From positions 248,001 to 312,000 of the forward strand of contig BDIU01000253.1 of NCBI GenBank assembly GCA_002118135.1: a DNA stretch of 64,000 nt, written 5' to 3'. The notes under the pieces were generated by a model. That model did not search any database. It saw only the letters and a list, made by a program, of their open reading frames with translations, and was not told the DNA's origin. Shown here one piece after another: positions 11,813 through 23,500 of this stretch (position 1 is its first letter; each line of letters begins with the position of its first letter). The DNA comes from Trebouxia sp. TZW2008 (lineage: Eukaryota > Chlorophyta > Trebouxiophyceae > Trebouxiales > Trebouxiaceae). The position numbers and the translations under genes were made by a program.

Positions 11813-14800
11813 ATGCGAGTGCACTACAAGGTCCTGGTTCTCGGACTGTTGTTCGGACTGAACGCAAGCCTTGCAACGAACAGCTCGTCGACATGTTTAA
11901 CACCTGCCGGCACCGCCTACGTAGTCAGCCTCGGAGGTAACGTTTGCATAACAGCGGCCAAAACGCGCTTCTTCAGTAGCTTGCACGCAACCGAAGTCCC
12001 ATGATTGGCCCTCGCTGCAGATGATGTCCCACCACCGCTAAGGCTGACAGCCTCCATTGCAGCTGGGCTTGTAAATAGGCACTTCCAGGCACCCACAGTC
12101 TTTGCTTTGACTTTGCCAAATGACCAACCTTGGCTTGAGTCTGTAAAGGCAGAAGAACCCACTGTGAGCAATTGCACCTGGAAAGCAATTTCTTTGGTGG
12201 AGTTGTCGCAGCTTGCATACAATAGTGGTGAGTCTGTGGTGAGTACCAAGACCTTGTACACACACACTCCAGCACCAGCAGCAAGGTAGTTTCCATGCTG
12301 TGTCCACATATGTTGCTTACACTACTTTCGGCTGCACAGTCATGTTGTGCACATACATATCAGCCAACTGTCGTCTCACTTCGCGCAGGTGCTGCTGTGA
12401 CCACAGTTGTGTATGACCCATCAGAGTACTGGTGCTTCGCAACTGTTGTCACATTCTGCGGAGTGCACCGAGCTCTGCCTGTTACCAAAGCTCAGTTGCA
12501 AGCGCTCACGGAGCAGCAGACATCCCCACTCAGCTGTGTTGAAACTATCAAAGCCAGGCTGCAGCATTCATTCTTCAGCCTGCTGACCGGCAATGATCCA
12601 ACAGCAGCAGCTGGTGTTGATGGTGCTGCATTGCTGCTTGACTTGAAAAAACCAGGCATTGCGCTTGATGCCAGAGGCATGTGGGCAAACGACTCTGAAG
12701 CCACTAGCTGGGCGTACAAGCACCTTTTCAACCAATGCAAACAGACGCATGAAATGGTGGCAGTTCAGGTGTGATGCAGCCTTCTCATGTGCAGTCAATG
12801 CGACCAGACGCATAAAATGGTGGCAGTTCCAGTGTAATGCAGGTTTCTCATATGCACATTGCTGCCTTGTTCTGATTGGTGCCATACTGAGGTCTACTGG
12901 GCTGTGCTGTGCATTCTGGTCTGCATGCCGCTAGATGCCTTCCCTGCAGGACTGGCAAATGTGCTTCACAACAGCATTGTCAGCCTTGTGGAAAGCTGGC
13001 ATGTCAGCAACAGCAGGGATGTACTTGCTCATAGTGACAGCACCTGTCTGGCAGATTCAAGTTTGTCATCAAAATTGCCATAAACAGCACAAATGTCTTG
13101 CCATCACCCAAGCCTTGCATCATGACGTTGCAGATGGTCATGCAAGGGTGCAAAGCAACACTCTGTGCAGGTGCCTGTTTTGATGCAGCAGGCCTTGTAG
13201 GCAGACTTCACTGTGTCATGATCACAACACAAAAGTGTAGAAGTTGACGCCACCAATTGCAGCATTCCTTCTTGCAGGAGCCTGCTTCAACGCGACGGGG
13301 CTTGCTGCCAGATTTTTCTGTAGTCATGATTACATCACAAAAGTGTAGAAGTTGATGCCACACATTACAGCATTTCTTTCTGCAGGAGCCTGGTTTGATG
13401 CAGCGGGGCTTGCTGGCAGATTTCATAGTGGCCCGTCAGCTGTTTGCCCTTTGGTTGCCAGGCCTTTGCAACCCAGAGGAACCAGCTCATAAGCTGTACC
13501 AGAGCATCACTGATCAATCATGGGATGCAGGCTCCCTGCTGACAGTTGTTGGCTACTTTGCAGCTCAAGAGGTGACTGTTTCTGGCGTTACATCATGCAG
13601 GATTTGACATCAACTCTGTATATTTTAGCTTGCTACCGTGTTTACCCTTCGGTTGCCAGGCCTTTGCAACCCAGAGGAACCAGCTCATAAGCAATATCAG
13701 AGCATCGCTGATCAGGCATGGGATGCATGCTCCCTGCTGATAGTTGTTGGCTGCTTTGCAGCAGAAGAGGTGACTGATCCTGTGCTGCTTTTGCTCACAA
13801 AGCTCCCAGTGTGGTGCCTGATGGCATACACTTGACGCTTGTGTTTCCTTTCATTCAAAAGGTCCTCATGCCATGTTCTGCAGCACACAGTACAGACCCT
13901 ATCTCTTCCTGGCTTGCTGCCAAAATGCATCAGGCAAGACCCTTATCTCTGTGTTGAACAGCGCGAGTTGAAATTCACTTGCCCTCAGTGCAGTATTGCG
14001 TCAGCCCTTGCTTTTGTTTGCTTCGCTGCAGTCTGCTTTCACACCTTGTTTGACAACACGTTTGGACCAGAAAGATGTTGCAAAGCTGGAAAGACATGTT
14101 GAATATTCAGCTGTGTGGGCCCCTATTCAGCTGTGCCACGTCTGCGCCTGACAATGCAGCAGCAAGCTAGCATGCCTGCCAATCATACTGGCAACAGCAA
14201 GCACTCAGAGCTTTGTATGCAGGCAATAGCAGCCTGCAGTTGGCAACACACAGAGCTTGCACTTGTCTCAGACTGGTCTCAAGCACGCTTGATGACCTGT
14301 GCAATTGTATAGCTTGATTGTGATGTGCTGTGACCTATGTGCAGGCAATAGTAGCCTGCAGTTGGCACCATATAGAGCTTGTACTTGTCTCAGACTGGTC
14401 TCAAGCATGCTGTGTGACTTTATACAACTGAATGGCTCAATTGCAAAGTGCCATTCCCTGTGTGCAGGCGATAGCAGCCTGCAGTTGGCATCATACAGAG
14501 CTTGCACTTGTCTCAGACTGGTCTCCGAACCTGTCCTTTTGGTCTCAAATGACAGCCGCTGGTCAGATGCAACAACCTCCAACACTTCCAGTGGGCCAGT
14601 TCTCCCAGAACAAGACCTACGTTGCCTTGATTGTGAGCGATGGGGATAATCTACAGGTGATGTACTTCAATGCCTTGCTATGCACTTGCTAGCTCTTGCT
14701 ACTGTACAGACTGCTCAGAAAACTGGCACCGATTTGTTGTACACCATGCCCTCCATGACCCAGCGTCAACAGGCTGTCGCTAATGATATTGTGCCAGTAT

Positions 14801-16690
14801 AATCTTTGGAGCAGTTGCTAGTCTGTTCCATTGCTCCTTTTACGTGTACAAGTTGTGGTCCCCATGACTGTTTATCAACAGCATCTGTCTAATGCTGGAG
14901 CGTCCTGCTGTTGTTGCTGGCTGTGCTCGTGTTGGGCAAGGTTGATTGTGGTGCCGCCTCACATTATGTACTACTACGAGCTCCTCTTGATGTATCAACT
15001 GTATTGCTTACCAAGAAACTTGTCACTACATCGAGTTGTCACCACTCAGAACTACCATTGCAGTCAGAATGTAGTGTTTGTTTCCCACATTCACTGATAC
15101 TACATGGAGGTCATGGTCACTATGTTGAGTGTCAAGTCGACAACAGTGTACAACATCAGTGCTGCAGATGAACTACAACAACTTTCAGAGCATGATGGAG
15201 GAGAGGGGTCAAGTGTGTGATGACAAGGCAAGCATTTGCCCACCTGTGAGCTGGACCATTTCCAGCCGGCTTTTCACAGTGGCTCCCTTTGTTCTCAAAT
15301 GGCACTACAGGTGCTACCCATAATCCCTTCTATTATGCATTTGGGACGCAGCACACCTTACCTCTTCTGCTCCCTTCTGCAATCTGATGCTGCACAGGTC
15401 ATGCAAGTCTGATACCAGTAGCCTTAACAGGCAGTTTATGCCAGACTGTCATGCTCGCACGCTGCATATGCATTGCAATGTCACAAACGCTTGCTGCTTA
15501 CTGCATGCAAAGCTTGTGCTGCAGTTCCCAAGCTTGCACACAGCGCTAGTGCTGGTGTATTGGCAGTTGCTGATAGAGCCGCATCCTGCAAATATGGAGC
15601 GTGCAGAAATGCATGCAATAGCAAGCCCACAACCTGCAAGCTCAAGCTAGTCTACATCACCCACCTGCAGTCACAAGCTGTACATGATGCTTTGTGATGC
15701 ATGTTGTCCACATGCTCTGCTTTTCGCTAGCTTCACTGAGAAAGCGATGAGAACTGACATCCTATGTTCAAAATTTGAACGTATCAGTGTATCATGTAAT
15801 GTCAATGAATAGTACACGCAGTACGTCAGACGCATTGATGACAATGTATTGCAGATTTGACAATCTACGCTGCATTTTAAGTGATATATGCTCTCACCTG
15901 CTTGCGTATCGACATTATGCACGTCAAGTGTGATGGGGAATGATCTCCCATCTCCAAGTTTTGGAACGCGTCACAATGCAGGCAAGCAGCTTCCAGGTCA
16001 GGCAAGGACAGCTTCCTGATGGGTCCAAGTGGCTACGGCTTCCTTCACCCATCAGCCATTGCTGCTGAAGATCCTCTTAGCCAATCTTTAGTCAACCTGA
16101 CTGCAGCTGCAGCAGTGCAGCTGGACATGACAGCCTATGTACACTGGGATGACTACGACAATGCAGCAGCTGCTGAGCACAATACACCCAGCGATGGCTA
16201 TACAGTCTCACAAAATGCCAGTCAGGCTTTGGTACACGAGACCAATGATGCTGCACAACACAGCAGAGATGCACAGTATCAGTTGGCACAACAGCAAGCA
16301 AGTCCAAAGCTGCGCAATGATACTGTCACAGCGCATGAGCTAGGCAGGATTGCAATGCAGCGCTACATTGCGCAATTTAAAGGCACAAGCATTCAGGCTG
16401 TATTCAGCCCAATCATGCCGTATGTCAGCAGGTGGATAGGCAACATTGTAACATTCCATGAACTGATTAGATGGACAAACACTCAAGCTACGCCCCCTGA
16501 CGTTGTGGCACAGCAACTGTTGAAATTGCCACCAGGAAGTTTCGGGTATGTGTATAAGCTTCCAGACATCACAATGCATGAACTTGAGGCACTGGCCAGG
16601 TGTCTTGCCAACACGCATGTGGAGCTTGTAGGCCACAGAGAACTTGTCAAACTGGCTCACCAGGCAAGAACAGCATATTATCACAGCTAG
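11813..16690 (+). CDS. Secreted GxGYxYP-family protein (putative glycoside hydrolase)
   Basis: Seven exons join in phase: 11813-11936, 12021-12238, 12364-12768, 13386-13571, 14468-14656, 15168-15310, 15997-16690 (about 652 residues). The ATG opens a signal peptide (VLVLGLLFGLNASLA) and the mature chain carries several N-glycosylation sequons. Family landmarks in order: LTASIAAGLVNR, VTTVVYDPSEYW, LADFIVARQLFALWL, SDWSPNLSFWSQ, KTYVALIVSDGDNLQ, PPVSWTISSRL and the name motif GPSGYGFLHP, then HVELVGHRELV at the end. The Pfam GxGYxYP family is only predicted to be a glycoside hydrolase from fold similarity; substrate and reaction are not known to me. In this organism it would enter the secretory path and work in the wall, vacuole or outside the cell. 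The exon 2 donor and exon 3 acceptor are the least certain. Confidence 0.82.
12748..12860 (+). repeat. About 60-bp tandem duplication across the exon 3 donor (GxGYxYP gene)
   Basis: The stretch holding CAGACGCATGAAATGGTGG and the donor recurs about 60 bp downstream with a few changes, where the donor GT is lost (CAGTTCCAGTGTAATG). A two-copy donor-side array. Confidence 0.8.
13160..13430 (+). repeat. Three copies of the exon 4 acceptor (GxGYxYP gene)
   Basis: TGCAG followed by a GAGCCTG-like exon start occurs at 13171, 13278 and 13386, spaced 107 and 108 bp. Only the last continues into the open exon; the middle copy soon meets TAG in the exon frame and the first also has an early stop. Confidence 0.85.
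13440..13775 (+). repeat. Duplicate of the body and donor of exon 4 (GxGYxYP gene)
   Basis: The segment coding LPGLCNPEEPAHK...QSI.DQ.WDA recurs 198 bp downstream (about 13632-13768), ending in the same GAG|GTGACT donor. A possible acceptor TATATTTTAG at about 13630 would make it phase 0-0, so this copy could be a real alternative or extra exon. That sets it apart from most arrays in the window. Confidence 0.8.
14215..14530 (+). repeat. Three copies of the exon 5 acceptor (GxGYxYP gene)
   Basis: TGCAGGCAATAGCAGCCTGC and the following 50 bases recur with unit starts at 14223, 14345 and 14468 (122 and 123 bp). Only the last runs into SDWSPNLSFWSQ; the first two diverge right after the LVSDWS codons. 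Confidence 0.88.
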
Positions 16691-17530
16691 ACTGCCTGAG
16701 TGTACTGGTAGCACTTGCTAACCGTGATCAGGCACTAGAAGTAGCTACTTGAGCTGGGGCGCCACGTGTTGCGTGCAATGATTGACTTGATTTTCAGCAT
16801 AATGCAGAGCCGTGTTGTGTTGTTTTAAACAAATTGGGACCGGCACAACCTTGACGGGCAGGTTGCAGCTGTACCTGCCGTTACACTGAATTGCGGCGAC
16901 CTTCAACATCCTGCGAGCGTTGGCCGTGGTCAACTGTTACAGTAACGGCGAGTCAGCATATGGTGCATTTGAGCTTTTTCAATTGTGCACGATCATGACA
17001 CTATGTTGTGATCATGACATGGCGTCTCTAGTGTCATCTCATTTGGACTGAAGATGCGGCTAAACAAGCAGGCTCGAGCTGAGCTCATGCATGCGAATGC
17101 TACACATCAACGAACAGCCGATGGGCTGCAGCATGATATGGTTGTGGCAGCATGCTGACACCAATTGCCACAGACACAGCCTGTTTGCGCTGTTCAATCA
17201 AGACAATGGCACACATCGGCAGCGCTGCTACGCTGCATGCTTATGATGTGATGTCCTGAGGCTTGGCAACACTGTTGCTTCTGTTCCAAACAAACAGCCA
17301 TGGCAACAAACACTCTACATGTGTTTGTGACAAATGCTGTCAATTTCTAAGCACAGCTGATATCAAGATGTGGCCGCAGCATCAGTATGCTGACAAGGAA
17401 GTGATTGCCAGAAACACAGCCTGTTTCAGCTATTCAACACAGGCAATGCGCTTCTGTACTTCAAGCATTTGGCACATACAGCATCTGTTGCAGCCCGACT
17501 GCGCTGTTTTACATGAGCAACTACACATAC
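16691..17530. other. Convergent gap with a copy of the PPI-like gene's 3' end
   Basis: Lies between two genes that point at each other. The segment around 17160-17310 (ATGTCCTGAGGCTTGGCAAC, then CACTGTTGCTTCTGTTCCAAAC) resembles 17400-17590, which covers the last codons of the proton-pump-interactor-like gene and its 3' side, offset by about 240-290 bp. This is a diverged tandem copy of the terminal exon end. I see no other gene here. Confidence 0.6.
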
Positions 17531-20500
17531 TTATGATGTTATGTCCTGAGGCCTGGCGACGCTGTTGCTTCTGTTCCAAACGAACAATGCCATAGCAATG
17601 AAGACAACAACAATTGCAATCAAGCCAAGCTCTGGCTTATGCCCTTCGCTCCACTGCTTCACAGATTTTGAGCACTGCCTAGCATATGATTGCCAACTTT
17701 TCTTACGCACACCACGAGCCTTGGGCGCCTCAAGTTTGCGTTTGAGACCTTCACTCTTCTTTGCAGTGTTGCTGAGTGCCTTGTTGCCTGCCTTGCTGAC
17801 TTGCGCTGCAGTTTCTTTGACAGCTGCTGGCACCTTCTCTGCAGCTGCTGACAGCGCTGAGCTGGCTGTAGCGGTTGCATCTGAAGCAGTGGCCAGTGCT
17901 TCACTCTCTTCTGCGTCTGTACCTTCAGTTTCACTCTGTAAGCTCTGTTGCTGCTGCGCAGTTGCCTGCAAACAGCGAGAGAGCTGTGTTCAGGACAATT
18001 GGCTCCTCGGCTATCAAAAACATGAATGGTCATGCTGCCAGCAAAATGCTAACAGACCTTTAGGAATGCTGAAGTCATATAACCATGTCCACAGTGACTT
18101 GCTCAACTCTACCTTGGTAGCAGCCTCTTGCTCTTTGCGCTCAGCTTCTTGCGCTCAGCCTCCTGAGCCTATTGATATTAAAATCAATGCATATGAACAT
18201 CACTACAGCAACAGATTACCTCTGCTTTGGCAGCAGCCTCTTGCGCTTTGCGCTCGGCTTCTTGTGCTTTGCGCTTCTCCCCAGCCTTCTGCTTGCGCTG
18301 CGCCGCCTTCTCCTTGCGCTGCTGAGCCTCCTGCTGTGCGCGTGCTTGACGTTCCCTCTCAGCTGCTGCAGCAGCTTCTTGATCTGGCTCAGACTCAGAC
18401 TTAGTCTCCTCCTGCAGGCATGGTCAATGAGCAGAATTTAGTTTACAACTGCATGCTGAGCCTCCTGCTGTGCACGCGCCTGACGCTCCCTGGCAGCTGC
18501 TGCAGCAGCTTCTTGATCTGGCTCAGGCTCAGGTTTAGTCTCCTCCTGCAATAATGGTCAATGATCAAGATTTAGTCAACAGTTGCATGCTGAGCTTCTT
18601 GCTGTGCACATGCCTGTTGCTCCCTGGCAGCTGCTGCAGCAGCTTCTGGGTCTGGCCCAGGCTTGGATTTTGGTTCTTCCTGCAGACATAGCCATTGATC
18701 AGGTCTTGTGAATGGTCAGGATTGCCCATGACACCTCCACCTGCTGAAACGTCGCTGCATTCACAAGCTAGACATCATGTGCAGTTCTGCTGTCAAAGCA
18801 AAGGCATTATGTCCTGTCTGGACAACAATGCTGTGAAGCGCGGTTGCCGTAGTTTTCAACCATGCATCTCAACATCGCTGCCCATACAGAATATAATCCC
18901 TTAGCATTGGCGGGAAGCACGCTGAGCAAAGCCACACAAATCAGGGTGAGCAAAGCGTGGTGCAAATGGCTTATGTGGCCTCAAGGCGGCACAGCGCAAT
19001 GCAGCACAGCACAGCACAGCACAGCACAGCACAGCACAGCACAGCATAGCACATTACCGCACAGCACAGCATTACCTTAGCAGCAGCCACAGGAGGAGGG
19101 ACAAAAGATTTCTCCTCAGGGGGTAGCTCAGTCGGCTTTGGGGTCGGTTTCGGGGCTGGCTTGGGGGCAGGCTTGCTTGGTTTCGGAGCCTTGGCCTCTG
19201 CCTTGGGGTCAGACCCCACCACAGATTGGGGTTGTGCTGGGGTTTGGGGCAGGGAAGGTTCACTGCCTGGAACCTCTGATGCTACTGACCCTGTATCAGT
19301 ATGAAGCAGGTTGTTACACCCTGAGCATTGGCTTGAGGTTTAGGATTCTATCTTGGAGGTCAGACCCCACCAAGGGCTTGGGGTGTGCTGGAATCGAAGC
19401 CAGGGTAGGCTTGCTCCCTGAAACCTCTGATGCTGCTGACTCTGTCGCAGTCAACAGTATGTTGAGACAGTTTTGCATAAGTCTGACGCTGATTGAATAG
19501 CTCACACAAAGCCACAACATGCAAACAGCTGATGCTTGGCGTTGACATCGGTGATATCCTATCATCAAACCTGTGTTGGACTTATGTGCCATGCCTTGCT
19601 TGACTTCAGCAAAGGCCGCCTCATGATGATTGCATCAGCAAGCTAGAACTTCTTCAATTCTGGTGCTGAGTGGCATGAACAAACCTGTATTGGACTTGCG
19701 CGCCATGTCTTGCTTGACCTCAGCAAAAGCAGCTTCAATGATGGCTTGTGCCTTCTCCTTGCTGGTGAGGGGGGTCGGGGCTGGGGGTCCCCGCTTGGCT
19801 TCAGCCTTGCCACCCTTGCCTTTGCCCTTGCCTGCACTGCCTTCTTGTCCATCTTGCCTTGGGACCTCTGCAAGCACAGCAAGGTTGCAATCAGTGGCCA
19901 ACCGTATTTGGCTTTGAAATCAGCACATGGTCAAAGAAGGATAATGCCATAGCACAGCAAATTTGCAGGTAGCCGTCATCAGCTAGGGTGTGATCCTGCA
20001 GAACAGCCACCACATCACGCTCAAGCTACAGTGCGATTGACAAAGGCAATACTGTACGCAGGTGGCGATGCCAGGCCAGCAATGCAGGAGCATTCCATTC
20101 TGCTCAAAAATGCATTTCCTGGAAAGCCTAAAGAAAGAGGCATTCAAAGAAACAGCATTCTCAAGCAGCAGAGAAGCTCATTTTGCTGCAGAGCTGGTGA
20201 CATATGGAAGCGAGTTCAGACTCAGCAGCTGACTCTCATCAGCTGCGGTATGGTCCTGAAGGACAGCCTTTACACCATGCATAAGCCACACTCCAATTGC
20301 CGACGTCTGTACTGTACGCAGGTGATATGGCCAGGCCAGCAGACTGGGAGCATTCTCTTCTGTTCAAAGATGCAGTCCCCTGAAAGCCTAAAGAAAGAGA
20401 ACCTTTCAAGGAAACAGCACCCCAAAGCAGAAGAAAAGCTCTTGTGCTGCAGAGCTGGCAGGACATGGAAGTAAGTTTATGGTCGGCAGCCGGCTCTCCA

Positions 20501-23500
20501 CCGGAGTGGAATGATCCTGCAGAGCGGTCACGATGACATGCCGTAGCAACAGTGCAGTCCTTGATGTCTATGTCTTACACAGGTGACGATGTCAGGCCAC
20601 CACTGCAGAAGCATTCTCGTCTGATCACGGATGCAATCTCCTGCATGCCTAAAAAGAGAGGCCAGTAGAGAAGCAGCATCGTGAAGCAGAAGAAAAGCTC
20701 TTTTGCTGCAGAGCTGGCGACATCTGGAAGCGAGTGAAATTCAGCAGCCGATTCTCAGCAGCTGTGGCATGATCCTAAAGGACAGCCACCATGCCAAAGC
20801 AACACTGCGACTGCCAACATCTGTACTGTATGCAGGTGATGTTGCCAGCCCAGCAGTGCAGAAGCATTTCCTTTGCTTGCAGTTGCAGTTTTCCTGAGAG
20901 CTAAAGCAAAAAGCTTTCAAGATAACAGCATCTGCAAGCAGAAGACAAGCTCTCCAGTCACAGACCTGGCAGGATCTGAGGCATGCAGTCAAGAGAATGA
21001 TTCAGCTTGCTTTACACCACCTGGCAAGTTTTGTTCTTGTGAGCTTGTCACAGGACAGGGGCATGCTCTGCTGCTCACAAACTGTGAGTCCCTGCAAATC
21101 TCTGTTAAGTCTTATAGAGCAGCACCTTTTGAGCAGAAAAAGGCTGTTGCATTGCAGAGCTGGCAGAATTTGCAAGAGGCATTTACTGAATTGCTCTGTT
21201 CTGCATTGCAAGACCTGCCAAGCTCACTGTCACTTGGCTTGACAATACAGACTCGACATGAGACTGGCTCCATGACTCTGAATGATTCTCTGATGTTGCT
21301 GGTGGTCATCACAGCACCATTCAATATTCTGACAAGTGTAATACGGGACGTCTCAAGCCACGACCCTGTTCTTTGTCCCATATCAAGTTGCAAGCCACAG
21401 CCAATTTTGCCAGAAAATGTTAGAATGCCTTGTTGATGCACAAAGTTTGCTGAGACAAAGTTGCTGCTCAGGAACAAAGAATTGGCGCTAACAGCAATTT
21501 GTTTCATGCCTCAAAACTAGGTTTCATGCCTCAAAGCAGGTGCCCAGCTTGCTACCAATGCCTCCTCAGTCAAAGTCATGAGCACAAACTTTGATTCAGC
21601 TGGAATTGGAGGCCATCGGCTGAATCACCTTCAATTTGATGGCGTGAGCAACAGTTAGCAGAGCCTCCAAGCTCAAAACAAGCTGGCCTGGCAAGACATG
21701 AACTTGCGCCATGCACTCCCAGCACTTGCGCCAGCACATACAACAATCAACGTTGTGACCATGAAGACCGCGTAGCGCACCGTCAAAGTCATAGTCATCA
21801 AAGGTGATGCGGTAGGGAGGCGGGCGCTGGTGCATCCAGAGGTCTAGATACTCCTGCCTCCAGTCTGGATCTGACTGCAGATGACCCAGCGCTGCATCAG
21901 TCTGCTCCTCACACATCCGCCTCGCCTCGTCTAGCTTGCCTTCCCTTATCAACTTGCGCACCTGTAAAAATCAAAGTCACAGTCACGAAAATGATGCAGT
22001 AGGGCAATGGGCGCTGGTGCATCTGCAGATCCAGGTGTGCCTGCCTCCAGTCTGGATCTGACTGCAAGTGACCCAACGCTGCATCAGTCTGCTCCTCACA
22101 CATCCGCCTCGCCTCGTCTAGCTTGCCTTCCCTTATCAACTTGCGCACCTGTAAAAATCAAAGTCACAGTCATGAAAGTGATGCAGTAGGGCAATGGGCG
22201 CTGGTGCACCTGTAGATCCAGGTGCGCCTGCCTCCAGTCTGGATCAGACTGCAAGTGCCCTGGAGCAGCATCTGTTTGCTCCTCCTACATATGCCGTGTC
22301 TTATCTAGGTTGCCCTCCCTTATCAACTTGCGTACCTGCAGCACATACGTGTAGGCTGTGAGCGAGCTGTGCATGAACAGAAGCAGCATCTGGTGGACTG
22401 CAAGTGACCCAGGGCAGCATCAATTTGCTCCTCACACATGCGACGCGCTTCATCCAGTTTGCCTTCCCGTATCAGCTTACGCACCTGCAATGCATATGAC
22501 CAGTCGCACATATATGATCAAACTATGGGCCAAGTGTAGCGATGGTTTTGGCTATGCAGTAGCATACCACTGTTGCTTCTGTACAGCCAGGCATAAGCAC
22601 AGCAGGCATTCTGGTCGACGTGCGCAGTCTTGACCTTGTCATTGACTGGTGCATTTTGTGACCTGCTGACAGACCATTGACAAGAATTTTGGCAGCCGCA
22701 ACAGCAAACAACTAACAAGAATTTTGGCAGCCGCAACAGCAAACAATTGACAAGAATTTTGGCAGCCGCAACAGCAACAGGAGGAGCAACAACAGCAGCA
22801 GCACTAGCGCCAACTTCAGCAATAGCTGCAACAGCAACACCAAGCATGTGCAAAGCTACTCAGCGCCTTGGGCACATCTGCTGAAACGCAGAGATTTGGC
22901 ACAAGCAAAGCAAGCATGCAAGTGCCTTACATCTTGGCTGAAGCGTCTGTTCTGGTAGTAGGCATCTTTCTTGCCTCTGCTCTGTTGCCGGATGGCCTGC
23001 AGCCGATGGTAGGCTCCATCTTGCTGCTCCTTCACACGTTTTCGCTCATCCTGCATCCATCACGACTGTCATCACTTTTCAGGAGGACCAGCAGCCTTTG
23101 CAGTAACAAGCAGCATCATGCCTTTCCCTGGAAAATGCTAAGGGTCTCTTTGGTGTTTTGGAATTGTAGTATATAGTGTTAAAGCATGACTGTAAACAGA
23201 TGCTATATGCACGGTACACACATAAATTGCAGCTGTTGAAGCCCCTAGCATATACAATCTGCTGCCTCGCAGTGGGCCTGACGCTTGCATTGGCATCTAG
23301 CCTGTAGAGTCTGCTGCCTCACAGTGGGTCTGATGCTTGCATTGACATGCAGCTGCTGTATGTGAGTCGCAATGAGTGAATATCTGTTGCCTCAATGAGA
23401 CTCAAAGCATGCAGTTCAAAGCAGCAGTCAAGGTGCTGCATGGGCACATATCTGGGCTTTGGACTGCACAGCAAATCCACAGCTACTGCACATACTGCAG

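Noticed and set aside
12940..13080. Extra GxGYxYP exon (DWQMCFTTALSALWK reading)
   Set aside because: Family alignment joins exon 3 directly to exon 4, and no clear donor follows this stretch.
17565..18404. 279-codon plus-strand open frame, Leu/Ser/Cys/Ala-rich
   Set aside because: Antisense of the coiled-coil and tail exons of the PPI-like gene; crosses their splice sites.
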